NCBI GenBank assembly: GCA_018881555.1
Contig: JACAXG010000169.1
Span: 833,069-897,068, forward strand
Source: Amblyornis subalaris
Lineage: Eukaryota; Chordata; Aves; Passeriformes; Ptilonorhynchidae
Direction: 5' to 3'
Length of the DNA: 64,000 bases
Part shown: one piece after another, positions 46,636-56,850 of the stretch
Position numbering within the stretch: position 1 is the first letter of the stretch
Layout: each line of letters opens with the position of its first letter
Translations under genes and position numbers: made by a program
Notes under the pieces: model-generated
What the model saw: the letters and a program-made list of their open reading frames with translations, nothing else
Databases searched by the model: none
Told to the model about the DNA's origin: nothing

Positions 46636-47589
46636 AGCAAACTTACCCCTCCAGGTGCTCTGGAGAAAGCAAGACTGTGCACAGGGGGCTGCTGCCCTGC
46701 CAGTCCCTCCGCACAGGGGTCACAGCAGAGGTGCTGCTCTGGGGAAGGGACTGTGGGCAGGAGCCAGACCTCGATCCCCCTGCCCAGGAAAATCCCCTCT
46801 ATGGAGCCAGCAATTTGGGGTACTGGACCCCATGTCACCCTCCCGAGCCATCCCACGGGGCATCAGTGTGGGTCCCGGGCGGAGCGGCAGAGAACGGGCA
46901 CAGCTCAATGCCTTTGTGAACACGTAGTGGCCTGGGATGGGGCGGCCGGGGACGGATGGGGAAAAAACAAGAATCCTCCAAAACGAGGACAAAGTGGAGC
47001 TTTCCTCAAGGGCCTGCGGAGGACACGGGCCGCATGTCTGCTGGCATCCGAGGGGCCGGTGCGGCGGCTTGGTGTGGCTACTGAGACTCGGGCGCATGGC
47101 GGCGTGGCCACTGAGATGAAAGCTTTGGCAAATAACTTACAGAGATGGGGCGGGGGGGGCAGCTGGGGACCTGTCCTCGCTTCCTGTGCCGGGAGGGTGG
47201 CCCGGCGTGGCACCGTGCACCTCCAGGGCTCCTTGTGCTGCTGCTGCGGGCCGTGGGGTGATGGGGAGGGTGTCATTCCGGCCGGGACCCAGCGTCCACT
47301 CTTGGGAGAGCCGGGGAGAGAGGAGGGAGAGGTGCCCAGGGAAGGAGCACAGTGAGATGCTCGATGCACCGCGGGAGCTGGAGACCCTGGATGCGCTGGT
47401 AGGTGTGCTCCCCATCCCAGCGTCCCTCTCCCCGGACACTACTGGTGTGGAGGGGCTGCTGCCAGGTCCCAGCACCCCCACTACCCCCGCGAGTGCTGGC
47501 AAAGACACCGGTCCCACATCCTCGGCCGTAGTGAGTGTCAGAGCATTCCTTGGCTGTGCCACCGGCAGGGAAGGGACGGGGGACTGGCC

Positions 47590-48330
47590 GTGGGGCTGTC
47601 CCGCCCGCCGTGCCCCGCTGCCGGAGGGGCGGGCGGGGCGCGGGGCTCACATGATGGTGCAGGAGGACAGCGGGTTCCGGATGTGGCAGGTGCAGGCGGC
47701 CCCGCAGTACTGGCGGAAGGTCTGGTAGCAGCTGCGGTCGGTGTCGCTGCTCCACTGCACGGGGTTGGCGGCCAGGGCCTCGGCCGGCAGTCTGTTCAGG
47801 ATACTGGTGTTGACGGCCAGCGCCGCCAGCCCGTAGTCGGTGAAGAGGACGGTCTCCCGCTTGCAGGTGGGGCAGGAGATGAACTTGTACTTGGGGCAGG
47901 ACTCGTAGAGGATCTGCAGGCACTCCTCGCACACCGAGTGCAGGCAGGAGAGGATGCGGGGCCGCTTGTTGGTGAAGTTGTACATGTGGCCGCAGGTGGG
48001 GCACTCCAGGGGCTCGCAGGGCGTCGAGGGGTGCAGCACGTACTGGTTGACGATCACCTCGTCCGACGGCGGCTGCCGGTGGTAGCAGACCTCGGAGCTG
48101 CCCTTGCGCTGGCCCTGGTACCCGCGCTCTCGCCGCGGCAGGGGGGGAGTCCGGGGCAGCGGCAGGGGCCCGGGGGCGGCATCCAAGGCGGGGATGTCCC
48201 CGCACGCCTGGTTGACGATGATCTCGGACTCGGAGGGCCACGCGCGCTTGGCCACGAGGGGCGGCTCGCGGCGCGGGGCGGGGGCGTAGCGCGGCTGCGA
48301 CGCCTGCAGCTCCGAAAACTTCTCCGGGTG
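47590..48330. promoter_or_regulatory. CpG-rich coding island over RNF208
   Basis: High GC and CpG across the RNF208 coding exon. Probably exonic GC3 enrichment rather than a promoter of its own. Confidence 0.35.
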
Positions 48331-48444
48331 GATGATCTTCATCGCCTCCATTTTAATGATGACCTGTTGCCCTTTCAGACACGACATGAGTATCGTTTTC
48401 ACATTACTGTCCACAACTCTGGGGTCTCCGAGGGACGCCTGCAT
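47647..48444 (-). CDS. RNF208: RING finger protein 208
   Basis: Single coding exon of 265 residues plus stop (human about 261). It starts MQASLGDPRV; the family-conserved core begins MSCLKGQQVIIKMEAMKI at residue 20. EIIVNQACG and DEVIVNQYV repeats precede the RING. The RING spans about C148 to C194 (ECPTCGHMYNFTNKRPRILS, CLHSVCEECLQILYESCPKY, FISCPTCKRE). It is followed by VLFTDYGLAALAVNTSIL, the Cys-rich CYQTFRQYCGAACTCH and the C-terminus SSCTIM. RNF208 is a presumed E3 ubiquitin ligase. No Ns in the exon. A weak acceptor (GTTTTAG) lies 4 bases before the ATG on the minus strand, so an upstream noncoding exon is likely; the alternative start at Met20 cannot be excluded. Confidence 0.96.
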   Translation of the reverse strand: MQASLGDPRVVDSNVKTILMSCLKGQQVIIKMEAMKIIHPEKFSELQASQPRYAPAPRREPPLVAKRAWPSESEIIVNQACGDIPALDAAPGPLPLPRTPPLPRRERGYQGQRKGSSEVCYHRQPPSDEVIVNQYVLHPSTPCEPLECPTCGHMYNFTNKRPRILSCLHSVCEECLQILYESCPKYKFISCPTCKRETVLFTDYGLAALAVNTSILNRLPAEALAANPVQWSSDTDRSCYQTFRQYCGAACTCHIRNPLSSCTIM

Positions 48445-48489
48445 GAGGCTAAAACATGCTGGCAGCCTGCTGAGCTTTCAACCTCGGTC

Positions 48490-50220
48490 TGGCCGCGGAG
48501 CAGGAGCACAAGGAGCAGCCGNTGGCGCGGGAGAGCATCCTGGGGAGACGGGGCAGTGCCAGCGGGCCCCACGCCCCTCTTCTCCAGCCAGCCCTGAGAG
48601 TGCCAGGTGCGAGGCTGGGGCAGGCAGGAGAAGGCAGGGCTCACAGTGGCATCCCGCCTGCCTTCGAGATGCTCTTGGGCGGGTGATCAAAGNGCCGGCT
48701 CCCTGCAGCCTCGCCGGGATGTTAACGTGACATTGGCAGTCACTCAGCAGCCCCGCTCTTCGCCTTCGCTGCCGCTTGCCACACCAAATCAGCTGCAGAN
48801 GGGAACAGTAACTTGAGGATAGTGGCACTGGGCACTGCCCAGGGCAGGTGAGTCCAGGGAGGGTCCCGCAGAACTGGAAGCAGCTCTCACTTCGCCCCAG
48901 CCCAGCCTTTATTCCTGTTTACACACAGTGGGATCCTCGTGGCGCTGAAGAATGTGTTTGCAAATTCCTTTGCTCTGACTTCCCGGCTCTCCCACTTGCC
49001 GTCACCGGCAGCTCCCACAGGGCAGGGGCTCAGGGCACATCCCGTGCTGGAGGCACCTCACCTTGGCTGCGGCCAGGTCACCACACACCTTGTCCTCTCC
49101 GTCCCTGGTACCTCTGTCCCCAGCTCAGCTTCGTGCTTGCTGGAAATGAAAAGTGAGAGGGGGTTGGATCCAAGGCTCTTCAGGGATCTACCGGCTGCCA
49201 GCGCTCCCTCGGGATGCGTGCCCGCCTGCATCCCGGCAATTTGGCAATCGAGCCCTGCAGGTCCTGTCCATCCGCCCGCGTGCTTGGGCTGCGGAAGTGG
49301 GAGCAGGCAGGTATTTGCCCCCAGGCATCCCCTCGGTGGCCTCGAGTGTGCGATCCCGGGACTCCCCTCTGCCCTGAGGGTGGGAGGGCAGGTCCCCCAG
49401 AGCCCCGCTGGGCTGCGGGGCCCCTCCCGAAGGGGCTCCTCCACCGACCTGCCTCTGCTCAGGGTTTTCTCTCACGTTTAGCCCCTCCTCTGCTCAGTGG
49501 ATCTATTTTTACCTCCATCGCTTGCTCCTGATCTGTCCCTGCCATTATCCCTCCCTCCAGCTTCCTCTCCCCCCCTTCCCAGTTCCCTGCCCTTGTCCCG
49601 GGGCTGCTGAAGAGGACAGGCCATGTTTGGGGGCAGGAGATGGGGGGCAGGCAGCCAGCCCGTGGCCATTTTCTCCCTCGGCAGCCCCTGCGCCAGCCCG
49701 GCTCTCCTCCGAGAAGGGCGAAGGCGCTCTCCTCCATCACGCTGCAAATCCTGTTAGAGGGATGCCTGCTCCTGCTGGGCGCTGCCAGGCCCGGCGGAGG
49801 GGGCCCGAGGGGGCCATCTGGTTGCAGCAGCAGCCTTTGGGGATGAAGAGAGGCCGTGGGGGTTCAGCCCCGGGTGCCTGAGAGCCGAAGGGGGACTGGA
49901 TCCCTGCCCAGCCTCAGTCGGGGTGTCCCGGGGGCCATGCCCTGGCAGCACTGGGGTCCTGCAAGCATCCTGCCCTGGGGAGGGAGGCCTCGCTTCTTTC
50001 ATTCCCCATCACGGGCCCACATCCTGCACCCCGCACCCCACAAGCAGCGTATATCGTCCCTCCCTCCCGCACACAGCAGCAGCCCCGGGGGCTCTGCCTG
50101 CAGCGCTCACACAGACACTCACTCGCAGCGCCCACGAGCACAGCGGTCCGGGTGGTCAGCAGTGCCACGCACTGTCACCGCGTTCCCACGCTCGTTCTGT
50201 CACACCCCTTCACGCACAGC
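48490..50220. other. Region upstream of RNF208, nothing recognised
   Basis: If RNF208 has the upstream noncoding exon proposed near 50.6 kb, this is its intron. No coding exon or named repeat seen. Confidence 0.4.
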
Positions 50221-50224
50221 CCTG

Positions 50225-50395
50225 GCGCAGCACCCCGCACCCCCACCACCCCTGGGGCGACTCAGCCCCCCGCCATACCCATCACTTCTGGGGTGACACA
50301 GCCCCCGCTGTACGCTGCATCCCCATCACTCCTGGGGCCACAGAACCCCCGCAGCACCCCGCATCCCCATCACTTCTGGGGTGATACAGTTCGCC
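50225..50395. repeat. ~56-60-bp tandem repeat, about three to four copies
   Basis: The theme CCCGCATCCCCATCACTTCT followed by GGGGTGACACAGCCCCCGC recurs with variation (CACCCCTGGGGCGACTCAGC, CACTTCTGGGGTGACACAGC, CACTCCTGGGGCCACAGAAC, CACTTCTGGGGTGATACAGT). Confidence 0.8.
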
Positions 50396-50507
50396 CCCAG
50401 CACCCTCCCTCGGTACGCAGCATTCTCCCCCCCCACGGCCTCCCACTGCAATCCCCAGCCCCACACGCCCCTGCCCCACGCTCGCAGCCCCGCGGAGCAC
50501 ATGCCTG

Positions 50508-50600
50508 TGCACACACACACGAGTGCCCCCGCACACACACACGAGTGCCCGCGCACAAACACACGAGTGCCCGCGCACACACACACGTGCGCTCCCGCAC
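50508..50600. repeat. 22-bp minisatellite with CA runs
   Basis: GAGTGCCC followed by CGCACACACACAC recurs with GAGTG at 50521, 50543 and 50565, exactly 22 bases apart. Just outside the CpG island. Confidence 0.9.
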
Positions 50601-51830
50601 GCCCGCAGGGTGACCCCCCCGGCCGCTGCTCGCCGTTACCTGCGCTGGCCCCGGGCAGGGGTCCCGGTTCAGCCGCCGGCCCCCGCTCGGTGCGCGGTGC
50701 GGTCCCGCAGGCCCGAGCGGCGGAGGTTATCTGAAAGGCAGAGGGATGCGGCGCTGCCCCGGCCAGGCGCGGCTCCCCGGGGATGCTGGCGGTTCCGAGG
50801 CGCGGCTCCACGGGGACGGTCCTGGCCGGCCGGGCCGCCCCCGGCCCCGCTCCCCCCGGCCCCGCCGCCCGCTCCGGCCGCCGCCGCGGCGGCGCGGGGA
50901 GGGGACCGGGCACAGAGGCCGGGGCTGGCGGCGCCGGGCTCCTCCGGATGCTCGGCGGGGAGCAGCGGCCGGGGGAGCCGGCAGGTACCGCCGCCGCCGC
51001 TCCGGGGGGCTCCTTCGTGCCCTCCCCCGGCTCCCCCCGCCGGCCCCGGCCGCGGACCCCGGCTCCGCGCGGGGCTGATGCAACACCCCCGGCGGGCAGC
51101 GCAGGCTGCGGGGGGCCGGTGCCGGGCCCCGCTGTGCCCCTGGGCAGGTGCAGGCAGCGGCGGGCAGCAGCGGGCAGGCAGCGGCGGCTCCGTGCCCGCC
51201 GTTCCCGGGGCCCGGCGGCGCGGGCGCTGCTGCGCGCTCCCGCCGCCGCCCGCAGTGCCGCCGCAGTGGTGCAGCCGCCTCACATTTCTCTCGCTCAGCA
51301 GCGCCGGGGCCCGCCGGCCGCAGCGCCTGACGCCCCGCACATCCCCCNNNNNNNNNNNNNNNNNNNNNNNNNNNNNNNNNNNNNNNNNNNNNNNNNNNNN
51401 NNNNNNNNNNNNNNNNNNNNNNNNNNNNNNNNNNNNNNNNNNNNNNNNNNNNNNNNNNNNNNNNNNNCCTTGCCCCGCGCCCTCCCCTCCCCGCACCCTT
51501 TCACCCGCCCCGCACACCCCCTCCCCGCACAGTCCTCCTTGCCCCGCGCGTCTCCCCTCGTCCCGTACATTCCCCTTCCCTGCCCCACGGCCCCTCTTGC
51601 CCCGCAGTCCCTCTCCCGCAGCCTCCCCCTACCCCGCCGCGGCCCCGCTCCGTCCCCGCCGCCGGCCGGGCCCCGCGGGCGGCTGCGAGGGGCCCGCGGT
51701 GACTCAGCATCCAGCGCCGCGGGAAGCGGCTCCGCGGCCGTGGCAGCGGGCGATGCCGCTCGGGGGCCGCGGTTGTGGGGCGGAACGGGGGAGTGGGGCC
51801 CTGCCAGCAGCCCCCGCAGCCCCCGGGGCT
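50600..51830. promoter_or_regulatory. Large CpG island with assembly gap; likely RNF208 upstream promoter
   Basis: Extremely GC-rich and CpG-dense on both sides of the gap. On the minus strand a GCGCAG|GTAACG donor gives an exon end at 50640, a candidate noncoding first exon of RNF208. On the plus strand an ATG-containing segment with a GGCAG|GTACCG donor near 50985 could be a first exon of another gene; no partner exon was found. Function inferred. Confidence 0.4.
51348..51467. other. Assembly gap (120 N)
   Basis: Run of 120 Ns inside the CpG island. The flanks are C-rich (CATCCCCC before, CCTTGCCCCGCGCCCTCCCC after) and the following 300 bases are almost purely CCC/GCC, so the gap is probably due to GC-rich low-complexity DNA. 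True size unknown. Confidence 0.99.
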
Positions 51831-53030
51831 GGGGAGAGGTCGGGCAGCCGGGAATGCCCCCACCACCGCTTTCTCCCACTGCCAAATCAGTCATGCAGCC
51901 CCCGTGTCCCATGGAATCCATGGTCACTGCCTGCCGGGGGAGCGGAGGGGCTCCCCGACAGCCCCCCAGGCCCTGCTGAGCTCCAGGGCAGCTGGGCACA
52001 GGGTCTCACTGGTCCCTGGGGATATGGTGGGCTCAGCGTGGTGGGTGGGGGGTCACACCACCACCGAGTCTCAGCAATGCTGCCAGGTCCCTGCAGGGCA
52101 CTGGGGAGCATCACTCATTGCCATGGGNTTGCTGGTTTGACCCCCACCAGCGGCACAGGCAGACAGAACCCCANGGGCTGGGGACACCCCACATGGTCCC
52201 CTGGTCTGTGGGGGACTCCTGGTCTGTGCTTCCTGGCTCCTGCAGGTGTGAGAGGTGCNGATGTTCCCTGGCAGGCGTCAGAGGCCAGGCTGCCTTCTCC
52301 CTCCGCTGTGGGTGCCTGCAGAATGGGGAGCCCACAGGCAAGCAGCCAAAATGAGCAGGCAGCCCCACACAGAGCCCTCCAGCTCCCATGCCCCGACCTC
52401 AGCAACAGTGACTCAGACACTGCACCCCCAAATCCAAACCCACTCCACCACTCCATCCAGCCCTGGCTGGGGCCGAACGCTGCTGCAGGCTCACCAGGCT
52501 CCTTTGGGTGCTGCTGGGGTTTCCCTGCTTGTGTCACCTGCCGCCATTTTTTAAGCTTTTTATATTCCTCCAGGATTTTGCCTGGATTTTTATGCCCTCC
52601 CTGAAGGTTACCCTGCCAGACCTGCTTGCTGACCCTCCAGTCCTGCTGCAGCAAAGATCCAGNCCCTGTAATGATGGGTCTGCGTGGTCTTGGAGCTTTG
52701 TCATGCCTGCACAGCCACATTGTGCTCACACTGTCGCTGTCCTCTGGCCCCTCCATCAGAGGGATGGACACAGGAGCTGGAGTTCACGTATTTCACAGCT
52801 CTGCCAGGCCTTATGCAGACCACAGACATCCTCTCACCCATGCTTCAGGCAATGATACTAAAAATCTCACCTAGGTGCCTGGCCTGGAGGAGATGACCAA
52901 AGCCACAGGGGCAGAAGGCTGTCCCGGTATCCTGAGGGCTCAGCCAAACTCCATCCCCAGGCCAGACCGACCCTAGAGTGTGGTTCTCCCTGGGGACCCT
53001 GCAACATCAATCCCCAGCTGCCTCCACCTG
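51831..53030. other. Intergenic, nothing recognised
   Basis: No supported exon, RNA gene or named repeat. Confidence 0.4.
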
Positions 53031-53039
53031 GAAATCCAC

Positions 53040-53480
53040 GCTTGCTTCTTGACAATGGTTGTGTTTTTAATCTTTGAGTTTCTCTCACCGGATAAGGGAT
53101 TTTCTAACGACTTTCCCTCTAGGCCCTNTAAGTGCCATTCTTTGATGTGCTCACCTGCCGAAATCAGTGCGAAGCTGCTGCTGTCTGGCACTCTAACACC
53201 GCTAAACAGGGATTCCCTTAATCTCCCCCATCCTCCTTGTGCCGGGCTCTCCTGCCTTCCCTGCTAACGTGCCTGGGTGCAGATAGCAAGAGCCGATACA
53301 TCACGCTTGAGCTCACTGAACAGAGGAAATTGCAGGAAGTGAGTGAGCACGAGCTATTTTCTGTTATTAATTCATATGGCATCCCCGTGCTGACCCAGCT
53401 ACACGGTGTTATTATGCTGCTATTCCATGAGTTAAGCAACAGCTCTATTTAAAAATAATCATAAATTACATTGGGCATCT
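53040..53480. other. AT-rich island, candidate conserved noncoding element
   Basis: AT-richer and less repetitive than the surrounding DNA. Dense with transcription-factor-like motifs: E-box CATATG at 53375-53380, TTATTAATTCAT just before it, MEF2-type TTAAAAATAA at 53449-53458 and ATAAATTACA at 53461-53470. No protein similarity. This is the typical look of a vertebrate enhancer, but conservation could not be tested. Confidence 0.3.
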
Positions 53481-56400
53481 TTTCTGCTGAATAAGAGTGT
53501 GTTTGTGCCAAGGTGCTGGGATCTTTCTGTTGCCCCCATGGCTCTGCCTCTGCTTCGCGTGCTCAATGCAGAGCATTCCCTTGTCTCTGCTGAGTTGATC
53601 CACCAAGATCTCTGCTTTCCACCCAATCTAAGAATAATCTTGTCCTTCAAAACCCAGACCCTCCATCTCTGTCTGGGCCTGTATGGCTCAGACTGGAGTG
53701 ATGACCCTACCAAATCTCAACCTCTGTGGCCACCTCTAATCTCTGCCTTTGGGCCCTGTCTCTCACTACTGGGTTTCACACCTCACTTTGGCATATATAC
53801 ATACATGTTGCATATCTTTTATAAAAACCTATTGTATTGTGTGTTATCATGAATATTTGTATTTTGGCTGCATGTGGATATCCTCAGAATGCCTTCCNAG
53901 CTGTGCTGATGGGATATGGGTGCTCTCCTGGGGTTTACAAGCAGCACTGCTGTACTTTGCCATTTTCAGAGACCTTGTCAGCAGGCCAAGCACACCTTTG
54001 GGTCCAGAGGTTTCTCCTCACCTCTACTGTACCTGCTGTCCTNGGGTCCTGCTTTGAGCTCTCCTCGGACAGACATGCAGGAGCAGCTTTGCCAGTGGAT
54101 TCACTTCATGGGTCCCAGATGAACGAGGCTTTGCTGTTTTTAATTAGGAGTTTATTGTTGTAATTCAGTTGGTGTTGGCCCTGTGTGAAGCCACAGCTTC
54201 TTTCTGCAAAACTCACTCCTTTCCAATGCCACGAATGGATCAATTCTGAGCCTTTGCTCTGCGGATGTGCTGGAAGCTGTAACACCCCTGGCCAGTCTTT
54301 GCTGAGATGAATAGTGAAGCCAGAAGGTAATTTGGCCCTAAATTTCTTTCTCACCATCTGCATCTGCCATCACCTGCTCAGCCATCCAGCTGTTTGCTGG
54401 GGATGTTATTGCCCTTCTGGATTTCTAATGCCTGCAGGAAGGATCTGTTCTGATGGGACAGCCCCGCTCTCGCTTGGTGCCAACCCCGCGCTGGAATGGC
54501 ACCTGTGGCTTCCCTTTCCACTCCGCCCGAGCGATCCAGCAGCTACATGTGTGCCAAACCTTCCTGCCCCGCATCCCAGACCCCATCCATGCTGTCCGTG
54601 CTCCTGGTGGCAGCACCGGGGCACCTTTGCAATGACTCAGGCCACCTTTATTTACTCCTTGCTGCTCATTACCGGGTTTGCTTGTCTGGGTCCTGCACAC
54701 ACCAACAGCTCTTCCCAAAATCCCGTCTGTTTCTCACACCGATCTTGTTTTGCACTGGTGAATCACTCATCACACAGATAATTCACCCACAAACACATGA
54801 GCTCATCCCCAGCTTTCCCGAGAGCAGCTTTATCCGCAGGTCTGTGCGGGGCAGCACCGGCGCCAGGGCCCGTCCGGCTGCTCCGGGGCCGCAGGGACAG
54901 TCCCGCCTGGCGTGGCTGGGAGAGAGGGATGTGCTACCCATACCCTGTATATTCACCCTCTGTGCTCCATCCCCTTGGGACTCTCTCCCTCCCGGGAGAG
55001 AGCACCAGGAGGAGGGACCCCAAGTGCCACGATCAGCACCATCCCAGGCTGAGACCCTCCAGGCCTGGCTGAGGTGGCCACAACAGCCCAGCACAGATCC
55101 CAAGAGAAGAGGAAAGCAGGGCAGCTCTCATCTGCCACAATGCTCCCTCAAAACCGACAGAGAAGCTGTCTGTGCAGCTTGCCCAGGCACAGCAAACGCC
55201 ATTTTGAAGGAAGGATGCTACTGAAATATCTGCCAAGAAAGCAGCAGAGTCTCTTGTTGCCAGCTGGTAGCTGAAGGATGCCCCAGCTGCTGCAGAGCTG
55301 GTTCCCTGGTTGCTGTTCGAGGCAGTGTGTGGGCTGCTGGTGGTCAGGACCTGACCACCAATGCTCTTGCAGCACAATCCTAACGCCCTAGTGGGGGCTG
55401 GGATGTGGTGGTTTCTGGGCTTGCAGCTGTCTGCAGAGACTCCACCATGAGAAAAGCTATGCTCAGAAGATCCCCCAAGTGTCTGAAGCCTACCACACTC
55501 AAACCTTGAGATTCTGGGAGTTAGAAACACCATGGCATGACAGACTGACACTCATGAAGGTTATGGATGTTCCTAAAGCCCCAACAGATTTCAAGGGGTA
55601 TAATCATTATTTTTACTATTAGTGATTAATACTGTGGCCACTTCCGTGAACCCTGGGTGTGAAGTGGGTGCCCACCTTGCTGGTGCTGCACTGAGCAGGA
55701 GGGCAGGAGGGAGGAGGAGGAGGGATGCACGTGGGTTGGAGGGAGATCAAGGTGCCAGGGCCAGAGGGACCCTATCCTCTTTCCTCGGATGTGGTGACCT
55801 TCATTCCCCTCCCCACCAGCTCCCTGCCTGCAGACCTGGGGTTGCTCAGCTGCCAGAAAAGAACACTCATGGAAAATGTGTTGTTCTCCACGGTTATCTC
55901 CTGAGAGGAGTGAGAGAGGATGAGGATCCACAGCCACATGGGAAATTCCAGATGTATTTCCCTATAGCTACATGGGGGGAAAGCTTTGAGGGTTGAGCAG
56001 TAGACCAGGGCACAGAGAGGTGGTGGCATCTCCAGCTTTGGAGATGTTCAAAGCTGCCCTGCACTAGGTCCAGAGCAACACACTGGCCACACTCTGAGCC
56101 ACAGTCCCTGTGGGGCTAGTGGGGTCCCCCACTCCCATCAGACCCCCCTCCTTCATCTGAGGCTGCACCTTCCCCAGCCCCAGGTATGCACAGTCCCATG
56201 GACTCCCCAGGGAAGGAGGATTTCACATCTGGCTGGTGACCCCACAGCAGCACAGTCGTGTCAGAAACTCCCTCCCAGTCCTGCAGTGTTCCTGGGGGAT
56301 TAGGGGGAGGTCTGGAGCTCCCCAAAGACTGCTGGCCCAGGCAGAGGGTGACCACAAAGCCCTAGAGCTGCATTTCAGGGGTGAGAGGGTGTAAGGAAGA

Positions 56401-56780
56401 CCCATTTCCTTTAGAAAACACCTCGTGTCCAAGCAAAACAGGACAGGGCTGGCTCAGAAAGAGAAATGGCAGCTCTGCAGAAACCCTTTCCCCTGCCCAT
56501 GCAGCCCAGCTGATGCCGGGTTTGACAGAGCCCGAGGGATTTGGGGCTCTATGGAACCCAGAGCACGTGCCAGAGTCGGGATGCAGTGGCTCTCCCCGCG
56601 CTCCTCGGCGGGCTGGGGGGGTGCAGGGCTGGCGGAGCAGCCCCAGTGCCNCGCTGGGGCTCCGGCAGGCGCCTCGTAATTGTGGTGACATTCAGCGTGT
56701 GCTCTGCTGGCTCCCCGGAGAGCCTGGCGCTCGGAACCTGCCAGCGCTGCTCGCCCGGTGCCGCGGTCGGGCACAAACTG
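53481..56780. other. Intergenic, nothing recognised
   Basis: Mixed composition with AT-rich stretches at about 53750-53880 and 54120-54360. No supported exon, RNA gene or named repeat. Confidence 0.4.
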
Positions 56781-56790
56781 GGGCAGGGGG

Positions 56791-56850
56791 GAGGAGGAGG
56801 AGGAGGAGGACGAGGAGGAGGACGAGGAGGAGGACGAGGAGGAGGAGGAG
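56791..56850. repeat. (GGA/GAC)n purine-rich microsatellite
   Basis: GAGGAGGAGGAGGAGGAGGA followed by GAC-interrupted GAG units, which would encode poly-Glu/Asp in one frame. No flanking coding evidence, so treated as a simple repeat in a CpG-rich patch. Confidence 0.9.

Noticed and set aside
40978..47640. CYSRT1 orthologue between the RING genes
   Set aside because: Looked for a short protein with a Cys-rich tail on both strands; none of the frames shows the expected CC-rich C-terminus.
50523..52604. 693-residue open frame on the plus strand
   Set aside because: It reads through the 120-N gap and C-rich low-complexity CpG island sequence. The length is an artefact of Ns and high GC.
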